64,000 bases of DNA from Fulvivirga lutea (GTDB lineage Bacteria > Bacteroidota > Bacteroidia > Cytophagales > Cyclobacteriaceae), in NCBI RefSeq assembly GCF_017068455.1, contig NZ_CP070608.1, positions 4,028,501 to 4,092,500 on the forward strand, written 5' to 3'. The notes below the pieces were generated by a model. That model was not told the origin of the DNA and searched no databases. It was given only the letters and a program-made list of their open reading frames with translations. How positions within the stretch are numbered: position 1 is the stretch's first letter; every line of letters starts with the position of its first letter. Positions 10,501-15,727 of this stretch are shown here, piece by piece. Position numbers and translations under genes: made by a program.

Positions 10501-11201
10501 AATGGGCTTCCAAAGCCAAGTTTTTCAATTTCCAGTCTGTGGCCTTCATTGTTATTAGCATCCCATGAAAATGTGATTTCATTAACATTACGATCTATAG
10601 TTTCATTCGTGAATTCTGTGGTTGGAAAAGGCACTGTTTTAAATAATTGTAAAGGTGCGGTGCCAGTAACAGTGCCACTTGTAAGCGTAATATCGGAGCC
10701 ATTAATATCTGCCCTCAACACCTGTGCATTTTTTGATGCGGTTGGTTTTAGCCTTAAACCTATCGCCAGCATGGGCAATCGTGATGCAGCTGAAATGTTC
10801 CCTGTAAAGGTGTAAACCCCGGGGCCTGTTACACTCACTGACTGATCAGCATCGAGGCTATTAAGAGGCAACAGGGTGCGTGACCCATTCATCATTAAAA
10901 ACAAGGCGCCTCCTTGTGAATTATCAACATCATTTGCTGAGAAATTGCCACCGAGGTTAATTTCTATTTCATCAACAGTTACGGCACCGCCCTGTCCGAA
11001 ATCTATGAGTGCTAGCAGCAGATCTGTAGCCTCCTGGCCACCACCGGTATTGAGGCGCTTGCTGTCGCAATTGATGTCTGTGTAAAACGGTTTATTTGAC
11101 ACATCAAACATCCCGATGGATTGAGAAAATAACGTGTTGGCACTGAGTAACAGTACCAGCGTTGTAATAAAGTAGTAGTAGTTGTTTTGGATCGACTTCA
11201 T
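1503..11201 (-). CDS. Giant T9SS-exported repeat protein (FN3-like, 15 Big_5-type Ig, 8 QTITF Ig repeats)
   Basis: I place the start at 11201, where MKSIQNNYYYFITTLVLLLS begins a good signal peptide; an upstream in-frame ATG at 11261 would put 20 charged residues before it. The mature protein (about 3232 residues) has a unique N-terminal domain (about 35-185), FN3-like domains (about 190-735), fifteen repeats of about 115 residues of the SbsA/Big_5 Ig type (about 740-2475, signature P-x-x-GATDVP ... F-x-EPV-x-x-GTG ... W-x-FTT), eight repeats of about 82 residues opening with DQTITF (about 2490-3150), and a T9SS sorting tail (about 3155-3232, with SIYPNPASNQITL and a KK end). It has no recognisable catalytic domain. 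Family knowledge points to an adhesin or surface fibre; the ligand is unknown. A lipoprotein gene follows 22 bp downstream, and a TPR-LuxR regulator lies just upstream. Confidence 0.9.
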   Translation of the reverse strand: MKSIQNNYYYFITTLVLLLSANTLFSQSIGMFDVSNKPFYTDINCDSKRLNTGGGQEATDLLLALIDFGQGGAVTVDEIEINLGGNFSANDVDNSQGGALFLMMNGSRTLLPLNSLDADQSVSVTGPGVYTFTGNISAASRLPMLAIGLRLKPTASKNAQVLRADINGSDITLTSGTVTGTAPLQLFKTVPFPTTEFTNETIDRNVNEITFSWDANNNEGHRLEIEKLGFGSPLEVATVGSGVSSYTFQNLEQNTDYVIRAYGFNDNGTCVMERFLGGYTTGTCDERPTAFGAPTITTLSDDFAQISYNETVGSNYRLTVVRELGVSRVLPSDGTNYALNSSYTSAPEIGTGNKVLGSSSQIYDLEPNTTYLVDLYRKSGPTNPCILYSPPKTVQFTTCPPAPSTSASAIATSLITENTVRINWTNGSGTGRLVTISETNQSYSIDGQEFVGNTDYSLAPQINGQARVVYNGTGTQVNVSGLQAGTQYFIRVAEYSGDGICRQYKNVASPVSFTTNSVDGDITVATTGISNRTSTSLVIGGDVSINGNPTILAKGIIWTTSAGDPTVALPTKTDEGTSPTSFSSVITGLTPETNYGFRAYVTTSETTYYGTTRYFPTLPIPPSGHATAFTVDNLIENTSINFTAELSWNAAPGADGYMLLYTNNGVEPPIDFLQSNSYTLPQGVFIASSTITGTTYDFNFGASGELTFKLVMVPYSLADNGSAANYLLTGTPARVEIPIDTKIPLVTSRSPNVNATNVSVSSNLVLSFSEPIQKGSGAIEIRRYSDDVLFESIDVSNAAVSVSTANVTINPTSDLNPNVQYYVLIPQGAITDLNNNPFAGFTIKQNWRFTTGSLPDNTLPTLTELTPQNGATEVDVLADPLMEFSEPVTAGTGNFTIKRVDNNNVFASFNANDQEVVFLNNIVGISKGTPFPANTEFYIEIDNDAVLDLSGNAFTGISNNTDWRFTTAAAPDYTRPSFVGLSPADGTTGVPVNTQLEITFDEPLQAGNSGFFLIGFKSNATITQNIYMSSGNVAVSGNTITITLEEDLPANQEYFVGFTADVASDFAGNVVNNFSDLNTWNFTTAAAPDGDVPVILSNSYSPVKGATNIPFDTDLAFEFNEPVLKGTGNIKLQRFADNAEIQSINVLSGDVAITNDTQVAINLATLSEGQYYVEIPATAFKDANDNFFPGILNKDWNFTTLGDPPGITAFSPIDGATDVPLVQTMTITFDEPVKRGTSGSFLFRRLDNNAIVYSLAYSDPRVSFSGNQMSMLVELTNPVFHDTDFYVMINGNFATDLAGNTMDQVWNNTTWNVRTVEQSDGTPPSIILASRDPQDNDSPISVDGVSFEFNENVVRGSGFIRVKNYDSDETVDEINVSTGQVEITQRIDVSVSFLDELPEGNYYIEMDAGAFEDEAGNAHAGISNKNDWNFTVLGSAPEYVSLSPAINATNIPVENTFIITFDEPVVATASGSIYIRRVSNNAIVRNYQATDPNVTISGNVLAVEADLTGFESTQLYLQVQTGPITDVVGNLFSQLNNNTWQFTLAAAPDVSAPTATSYDPFPNITGIAADANLILQFNEAVQKGSGLINIRRYSDDLLLQTIGVQDAAVSVSGQTVTINPPNVIEDTRVWIEILEGTFTDLAGNSYAGINDKTVWNYTPVLNNPTLVSTNPVDGATNIPAGVPVTFTAIFSEPVQEGTGGNILVVWVNGLGNEVNIGSISSSEITFNGNQASFEFTVPKIEGYSEEELYFKIQNTVIADLNGNNFFGGWNPSVWHFIVEEIDTTSPYFDNNNQFPTNGQLNVPYDVVLRLPFTEPIQKGTGNVILRDLSDNSEILRVDVTSPEASVEGNTLVIDPGQEIPEIYEVGVELESGIVEDLFGNSFDAASFGGSWSFHMLETPLQIVSVSPPDDALNVLVGEPIVFEVTFDAPIELTGESGWFAIRLKSGGVTYVQIFGDDPSMTVSGNKLFVPITLPNVLDTDLHVQMTNNLVRDVNGYSTNPTMGFGTDTDTWNFTTELPSPPQVVSFSPANGTTGLNGDENLEIVFNEDISADNYYMVLYQLDPGANQWEVFSEPSARVTINNNVVTIDPTNDLPTGREYYLSVNSQSFIDSKGARTAQLGGNGVWNFTVGEVDFDPPVVQTFVPAQDADDVPVDIGSLSMTFNEPILDGDPNGAIRLYEFNTNALVKEFNFQTPDVTVSGNTYTLNDVPELDFNKTYYIQNSNGNWGITDLIGNVIAGWGDSFTWQFTTAPEFAPVDPFVVSTDPMDDATDVPVGKTITIEFNEIVLPPSPSGVFVKRMSNNTIVPSLVTISGNILTLNPTNNLEPGTEYFIQIDANRIFDQESNPFPGFPDNTTLSFTTEIIDNDPPVVTGFNPADNATDVSVDVGSLTLTFSEEIKTGNPGSKFRLRKNDGTNQVIKEFEINTADVTFGTNTVTLNNVPQLAFNTGYWVQNNFGVTVYDLADNPLANWNTTSFWNFTTEAQPLQDQTITFDPIADKTFGDAPFTLSATASSGLAVQFSLISGPVSLSGNEVTITGVGTVEIAANQPGNGSFNPAPEVIRTFEILKANQTISFDPIADKTFGDAPFNLNASTTSGLSVSYVSSNTLVATINGNTVTIVGAGISTITASQSGNGQFNPATSVEQTLNVNKANQTISVDPISDKLVSDAPFEVVASTTSGLSLDYQILSGPATISGTTITLNGSSGTVEVEVSQAGNNNFNTASETVSFVVSDPAKSDQTITFGTIEDKTFGDADFTLEASASSGLTVDFSVVSGPISINGNIVTINGAGTATVAANQGGDNDYNPAPEVTRTFTINKATQTITFDVIDDQVFGVDPFTISAVSSAGLDVAYSVVSGPISLSGATVSVNGTGVATIAANQPGNDNYLAATEVIQSFSIAKADQTITIEPIDDKLITANPFDVIATTTSGLALTYQLLSGPASISGSTITLDGQVGTVVVRVSNAGNSNYNSASAQVSFDVVDQPNKQDQTITFEALADVTFGDPDFELTATASSGLAVTYTSSDESVATVNGSTVTIIGAGTTTITATQAGDDDFNAAVPVEQVLTVNKAAQTITFNEIEDQFMEAEILELSATSSSGLIVEFNVANGPAFLNGTTLIFDGIGEVTVEAIQPGNENFESAVVSRTFEIISVTSTSVRDIEPVSIYPNPASNQITLTGNIDQTAKIFISDMKGNLVRQIKPELTESIDVSDLNNGIYLILIKGENQQMIRFIKK

Positions 11202-11261
11202 GGTATTGGGTTTTAAAAATTCCGATACCAATCTCCTTTCTTGGAGAGGGTGAATTCCCAT

Positions 11262-11298
11262 CCACCCCGGGTGGTTTTTGCCCTACCCATGTGGGTAG
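11262..11298. promoter_or_regulatory. Two adjacent palindromes with shared half-site YACCC upstream of the giant gene
   Basis: CCACCCCGGGTGG (11262-11274) and CTACCCATGTGGGTAG (11283-11298) are both perfect dyads, with half-sites CCACCC and CTACCCA. Their centres are about 22 bp apart, near two helical turns, which places both on one face of the DNA. They lie 60-97 bp upstream of the chosen giant-gene start. I infer an operator for a dimeric regulator; the LuxR-type protein encoded at 11439-12950 is an obvious candidate but nothing proves it. Confidence 0.45.
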
Positions 11299-11438
11299 TA
11301 TTTGAAAAAAGTGAGTTTAAAAGCTTCTAAAGCCTATTTTCTCAGAAGGAACCAAGGAGGCATGTTAAATAAAATTTTTTGACTTTTCTGAAATCAAACG
11401 CTTGATAAGGTGAGAAGTGCAAAGAAATTGGGAATGAG

Positions 11439-12950
11439 TTATGAATTTTTGGGCAGTATTTTTTCCAGGGCTTCCATGCGATTCGAAACGCCTAATTTTT
11501 CGTACACATTTCTGAGATGATACTTCACAGTATTCACAGAAACATAAAGTGTTTCTGCAATCTCCCGATTGGTCTTTTCAGAAATAGCTTCCTGTAGTAT
11601 TTCAAATTCTCTGGTTGACAATGGTTGATACAATTTAGAATTGATATCATCGAGCGTAACATCCAGTTCTTTTATTCCTCCCTGGAACAAACTGTTTATC
11701 TGAACACGTAGGGTATCAATTTCTTGCGATAATAAAGCCCTGCGAAGTTTAAAACGCTGAACAAGCAGTATGATGGCAATGGTACCAAAGACCACTATAA
11801 TGGCGATTACTATCATAAGAAAAGTTTCGAAGCGTTCCTTGGCTTCAATCTCACGCTTGGCAGCAAGAATTTCCTTCTCTTTTTCTGCCGTTTCGTATTT
11901 TACCTTGAACTCCTCGATGCTTTTGAGTGTCTCAGTCTTTTGAATAGAATCATTCAACTGGTAATACGTCTCCAAATTTTCAATTGCTGAAGGATAGTCC
12001 AGTCTTCTTTTGTCTGCCTGATAGGCCAGCTGATAGGATCTTCTTAATCCAAACAGCATGTTGTTGCCTTTGGAAACTTCTATGGACTTGTCCAAAAGTT
12101 CGCGCGCTTTCTGATACTCACCTGACTGGATTGCAATATCCGCCAGCTCATTTAAACTACCTACCTCAGTTTCTGCTTCGCCAAACCTTTGGGCAAGATC
12201 AATTGCATTATTATAATAGTCTTTAGCCAAACCGGCATCATTCATTGACTTATGGATGTTGGCCATATTATAATACTGATAGATCAGTCCAAGGCTGTCT
12301 TTTGTAGTCTCTAGCAGACCCGTTGCTTCTCGATTTACAGATAAGGCACTGTCCGTTTTGTTAAGTGCGTTGTAGCAATATCCTAACCTGATCAGATTAG
12401 TTGCGATCTCCTTTTTATCACCGATTTGCCTTGATATTGCTAATCCTCTTTTTGAATAGGCCAAAGCTGATTTCGGGTCTTTTAATTCGAAAAATATGCC
12501 TGCTATATTGCCCAGAAGTTTTGATTGCCACCTCAAGTACTCTAACGTATTTTTACTGGTAGCTAATTTCAATGCATTTTCGAAATGTTTCTTGGCATCT
12601 TCATTATCACTGGTTATTCTGGCTACATTGCCCAGCGCGTTTAAAGAGCCAATTTCTGTGAGAACAGCGTTTGATTTTTTGGCTTTATTCACAGCTTTAT
12701 CTAAGAATAGCTGGGCTGAATCAGTTTTATAAAGCATTCCATATGAAATGCCTAATTGAAAATAAAATTTTGCCTGCAAACTGTCATCATAATTTTCTAC
12801 TATCGAAAATTGACCCATTAAAACTGAGCGAACGATGTTTGGATTGGCAATGGTATCTACCTGATTAATTATATCTTGAAGCGATTGGCTCCTTATATTG
12901 GTGGTTAATGCTAGAACAACAAGGAATATAAGCCAACGATTAGCAGACAT
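11439..12950 (-). CDS. Membrane-anchored TPR sensor with LuxR/NarL-type HTH domain
   Basis: The 503-residue protein starts with a signal peptide or anchor (WLIFLVVLALTTNIRSQ). It continues with about seven TPR-like helix pairs (residues 35-330), a coiled coil (about 335-373) and one membrane helix (about 376-398, MIVIAIIVVFGTIAIILLV). After a short cytoplasmic linker comes a LuxR-type helix-turn-helix at about 443-500 (LSTREFEILQEAISEKTNRE ... VSVNTVKYHLRNVYEKLGV). This is a one-component regulator layout typical of Bacteroidota, with TPRs in the periplasm and DNA binding in the cytoplasm. It lies directly upstream of the giant exported protein, in the same direction and 237 bp away. Control of that gene is a reasonable inference. 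The sensed signal is unknown. Confidence 0.85.
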   Translation of the reverse strand: MSANRWLIFLVVLALTTNIRSQSLQDIINQVDTIANPNIVRSVLMGQFSIVENYDDSLQAKFYFQLGISYGMLYKTDSAQLFLDKAVNKAKKSNAVLTEIGSLNALGNVARITSDNEDAKKHFENALKLATSKNTLEYLRWQSKLLGNIAGIFFELKDPKSALAYSKRGLAISRQIGDKKEIATNLIRLGYCYNALNKTDSALSVNREATGLLETTKDSLGLIYQYYNMANIHKSMNDAGLAKDYYNNAIDLAQRFGEAETEVGSLNELADIAIQSGEYQKARELLDKSIEVSKGNNMLFGLRRSYQLAYQADKRRLDYPSAIENLETYYQLNDSIQKTETLKSIEEFKVKYETAEKEKEILAAKREIEAKERFETFLMIVIAIIVVFGTIAIILLVQRFKLRRALLSQEIDTLRVQINSLFQGGIKELDVTLDDINSKLYQPLSTREFEILQEAISEKTNREIAETLYVSVNTVKYHLRNVYEKLGVSNRMEALEKILPKNS

Positions 12951-13093
12951 ACTTTATTGGTTTTATTACTATGAAGGTAAAAAAACTAATTTATAATGTA
13001 AGCTGATAATAAAATACGAAAAATCAATACGAACCAGATTATACTTAATTTATAAACTGGCGAATGGTAACTGTGCTTTTAAAAAAGCAATTT

Positions 13094-15160
13094 CTATCTC
13101 TTACTGATTCTAAAAACCTGATTATGACTACTCTCAGTAACATGCAAATAATAAATTCCATCAGGTAAAAACTCGATATCAACAACAATCTTATTCGATT
13201 TTTTTATTGGATTGATTGGTAATGATCTGCCCATAGCATCCATCAAAACAATATTTTCGAGCTCGTTAATGTATTCAATTTGAATAATATCGGTTGCAGG
13301 ATTTGGAAATACCTTGATTGACCTGTTCTCTCTAGAATTCACACTTGTAATGAGTGTAGAATATTCATCAGAAAATGGGCTTTTACAAGCATCTATTGTG
13401 ACTTGAACTGTATAAAAGCCATCTTCTTCAACGTTAAGTGTCTGATTTTTTTCATTACCCAAGATATTACCATTTAAATACCAACGATTCCCAACTTCAC
13501 TGCTCGATTCAAGAATTATATCAGTGCTATTTTCTGATTGGGTGATAACAGGTTTAGAAGGGTACACGCAGAATATATGAGTGATAGACTCAGCAGGCAA
13601 ATATTCATCATTACCGGGTTGTTCTGCAGTAACCACTACAGTTCCAGGTCTTAATAATGTTGCGATTGAACCTACAATTTCTAATTCAGTGGAAAATGTT
13701 GTAAACTCAACGTCCAACCCTGAGCTGGCACTTGCCTCAAGTTCAAATGATCCTTCATCGATGCTTATGTCAGGTACAGGATTAAATGTAATTGTTTGCG
13801 GTACCGGATCGGGTGTATCATCATCCGGATCAATAAAGAAATAAAGGTTATCTAAGTAAACGGTTCCATTTCCTTCAAACCTAATTTGCTCTAAAGCAGT
13901 TGTATTTACTGTACCTGAAATATCAGTTGTAGCAATAGTAACGCCTTGCCAATCTTCTAATGCTATAGCTATTTCATGAGACGATTCGTTACCATTTTGA
14001 TCAATAAATACGAGGTTCAATTCTGTGGTATTGGGAGACCAGTAATCAAAATTTAAATAGTCCTGATTTGATACATCTAGAAGGTTTGTCGATAAATCGA
14101 CTAGTTGATTATTAATATCCAAGTACCTTAAAGTGGGATTTGAATCAATATCCACAACATCTGAATAAACTTCCCGCTCGGGATTGGCAAATGTCACATC
14201 AGGTATGTTGGTGTAGGAATCGCTGAATAAGGACAGAACATCTACAGCACTATTGGTAGGTTGAGGTGCTGAAACTAATGGAATTGGTAAGTTATCAGTT
14301 TCATCCTCATCGTAATTTTGATAAACACGAACATAATCTATTACCATTGAGCTTTCCATAAACTCAGGTACAACATTGGCCGCAATAGCTACATTTAAAA
14401 GCAGGTATTGTTGTCTGTAAAAAGGCCATGTAGCATCATTTTTAGTAGCCGGATTGTAAGTGTAAAAAGGAATACCATCCATTGAAAATTCAATTTGATT
14501 TTCATCCCAAATCATCGAATAGACATGAAATGTATTGCTTACGTCTGATCCTATGGTTGAACCATAATTAACAGTTCCTCCGAAGCTGGAAGGTGTATGC
14601 AAGGCGCTACTAATAACATTTTGATTATCTCCCCAATGCTCCATGATATCAATTTCACCGCAAGCAGGCCAGTTTACTTCATCTATGTTATCGTCCCAAT
14701 AGCCGCCATCTTCATTGATATTAGTACCAAGTGTCCATATGGCTGGCCAAGTACCTATTCCTTCAGGTAGCTTTGCTCTAACTTCTACTTTACCATAAGT
14801 AAAGGCAAACTTTGAGTTTAGTCTTGCCGAAGTATAGTCTTTAGTTACACCCTGATCAAAATAAGATTCTTTTTTAGCTGTGATCGTTAAAAATCCGTTT
14901 TCAACAAATGAATTAGTGATTTCATCCGTGTAATGTTGCCTTTCTCCATTCGCCCAACTGTCGCCCTGTATTAGTTGAGTTTGATGATGCCAATTATCTG
15001 AGCACACTGCTCCATCAGCATCAAACTCATCTGCCCATATTAGAACATAGTCGCCATTAGATGGAACGGCTCCTGTTGCTCCCGTGGTACAGGTTTGAGC
15101 ATCTATCTTAAAACAAAATAGAATATTTACTAAGAGTACAAGTAGAGGTTTATTAGGCAA
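13094..15160 (-). CDS. Secreted GH16 beta-glucanase (laminarinase-type) with T9SS tail
   Basis: This endo-acting glycoside hydrolase should cleave beta-1,3 or beta-1,3/1,4-glucans such as laminarin outside the cell. The start is a TTG at 15160: a stop codon sits immediately upstream in frame, and the protein begins with a signal peptide (PNKPLLVLLVNILFCFKIDA). The GH16 domain covers about 35-285 and has the catalytic GEIDIMEHWG motif (nucleophile Glu169, Asp171, acid/base Glu174). A beta-sandwich, possibly carbohydrate-binding, covers about 295-425. Then come one QTITF Ig repeat (about 435-510), an Ig-like domain (RWYLNG, about 515-590) and a T9SS sorting tail (VFPNPATDIIQIEY, to SKR). The last three modules match the C-terminus of the 1595-residue protein upstream. 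Exact substrate specificity cannot be read from sequence. Confidence 0.92.
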   Translation of the reverse strand: MPNKPLLVLLVNILFCFKIDAQTCTTGATGAVPSNGDYVLIWADEFDADGAVCSDNWHHQTQLIQGDSWANGERQHYTDEITNSFVENGFLTITAKKESYFDQGVTKDYTSARLNSKFAFTYGKVEVRAKLPEGIGTWPAIWTLGTNINEDGGYWDDNIDEVNWPACGEIDIMEHWGDNQNVISSALHTPSSFGGTVNYGSTIGSDVSNTFHVYSMIWDENQIEFSMDGIPFYTYNPATKNDATWPFYRQQYLLLNVAIAANVVPEFMESSMVIDYVRVYQNYDEDETDNLPIPLVSAPQPTNSAVDVLSLFSDSYTNIPDVTFANPEREVYSDVVDIDSNPTLRYLDINNQLVDLSTNLLDVSNQDYLNFDYWSPNTTELNLVFIDQNGNESSHEIAIALEDWQGVTIATTDISGTVNTTALEQIRFEGNGTVYLDNLYFFIDPDDDTPDPVPQTITFNPVPDISIDEGSFELEASASSGLDVEFTTFSTELEIVGSIATLLRPGTVVVTAEQPGNDEYLPAESITHIFCVYPSKPVITQSENSTDIILESSSEVGNRWYLNGNILGNEKNQTLNVEEDGFYTVQVTIDACKSPFSDEYSTLITSVNSRENRSIKVFPNPATDIIQIEYINELENIVLMDAMGRSLPINPIKKSNKIVVDIEFLPDGIYYLHVTESSHNQVFRISKR

Positions 15161-15203
15161 TTACTTTGAATTTATATTTTCCTTTGAGAGTGTGTAAAAT
15201 AGA

Positions 15204-15237
15204 AAAAAAGGCTGGCAATCACTCGCCAACCTTTTTT
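15204..15237 (-). terminator. Rho-independent terminator between the lipoprotein gene and the GH16 gene
   Basis: AAAAAAGGCTGGC (15204-15216) pairs with GCCAACCTTTTTT (15225-15237), with one G-U pair in the minus-strand RNA. The transcript ends in a run of U. It separates the CBM-protein/lipoprotein unit from the GH16 gene, which therefore needs its own promoter in 15161-15203. Confidence 0.8.
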
Positions 15238-15251
15238 CAACCTAGCTTATA

Positions 15252-15704
15252 TTATCGTGTAAAAGTAAATACATGGTTTCCGCTTACAGAAGCTGTTCGG
15301 CCACCTGTGCCTAGTGTATTCTGATTCCATGTTAACCCTACAACCAGTGTGTTCTCTGAAATTTCTAATACATCCATTTCAAGATCACCGTCTAGTAAAA
15401 TCTGAGTTGCTGAAGTGGAAGTAAAATTCCAGGTACCTGAAGATTGAAAAATAGCACCTCCATTCACTGAATTGTATGTTCCTTCCTGAAAGGTTAAACT
15501 CAAACCTGCATACGTTGAAGAAAAATCTAAATCATCAACCAAAACTTCAGAAACATTCCAACCAGAAGCTGAGAGTAAGTTAAACACACGCTCTACCTCT
15601 GTATTATTAACCGGATCAGATGAGTCGTCATCATCGCAACCAGATAATAAACCTATGAGGGCAACTACCGAAATAGTCAAAATCAATTTTATATATCTTT
15701 TCAT
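15252..15704 (-). CDS. Small lipocalin-like surface lipoprotein, paralogue of the one at 1028-1480
   Basis: I start it at 15704 (MKRYIKLILTISVVALIGLL then SGC), which gives a clean lipoprotein signal with Cys23; an ATG 21 bp upstream would only add MMIMLNN. After the cysteine comes DDDDSS, an acidic run like the lipoprotein export signals of Bacteroidota, so the protein is probably on the cell surface. The 150-residue body shares with the 1028-1480 protein the order F-x-x-x-YAGLSLTFQEGTY, SGTWNFT, IL-x-DGDLE, ENTLVV and GTGGRTASVSG. It follows the 1595-residue T9SS protein by 23 bp, repeating the gene order seen at 1028-11201. The function is unknown. Confidence 0.82.
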   Translation of the reverse strand: MKRYIKLILTISVVALIGLLSGCDDDDSSDPVNNTEVERVFNLLSASGWNVSEVLVDDLDFSSTYAGLSLTFQEGTYNSVNGGAIFQSSGTWNFTSTSATQILLDGDLEMDVLEISENTLVVGLTWNQNTLGTGGRTASVSGNHVFTFTR

Positions 15705-15727
15705 ATTATTTAACATTATCATCATGC

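Noticed and set aside
3958-11085. Many plus-strand frames of 60-117 codons opposite the giant gene
   Set aside because: They are periodic shadows of the repeated Ig modules and have no start context or domains.
1503-11201. CRISPR-like or satellite DNA in the giant gene
   Set aside because: The repeats are protein-level only; the DNA is diverged and in frame throughout.
11202-11261. Extended N-terminus of the giant protein
   Set aside because: It puts charged residues before the signal peptide and overlaps the operator-like region.
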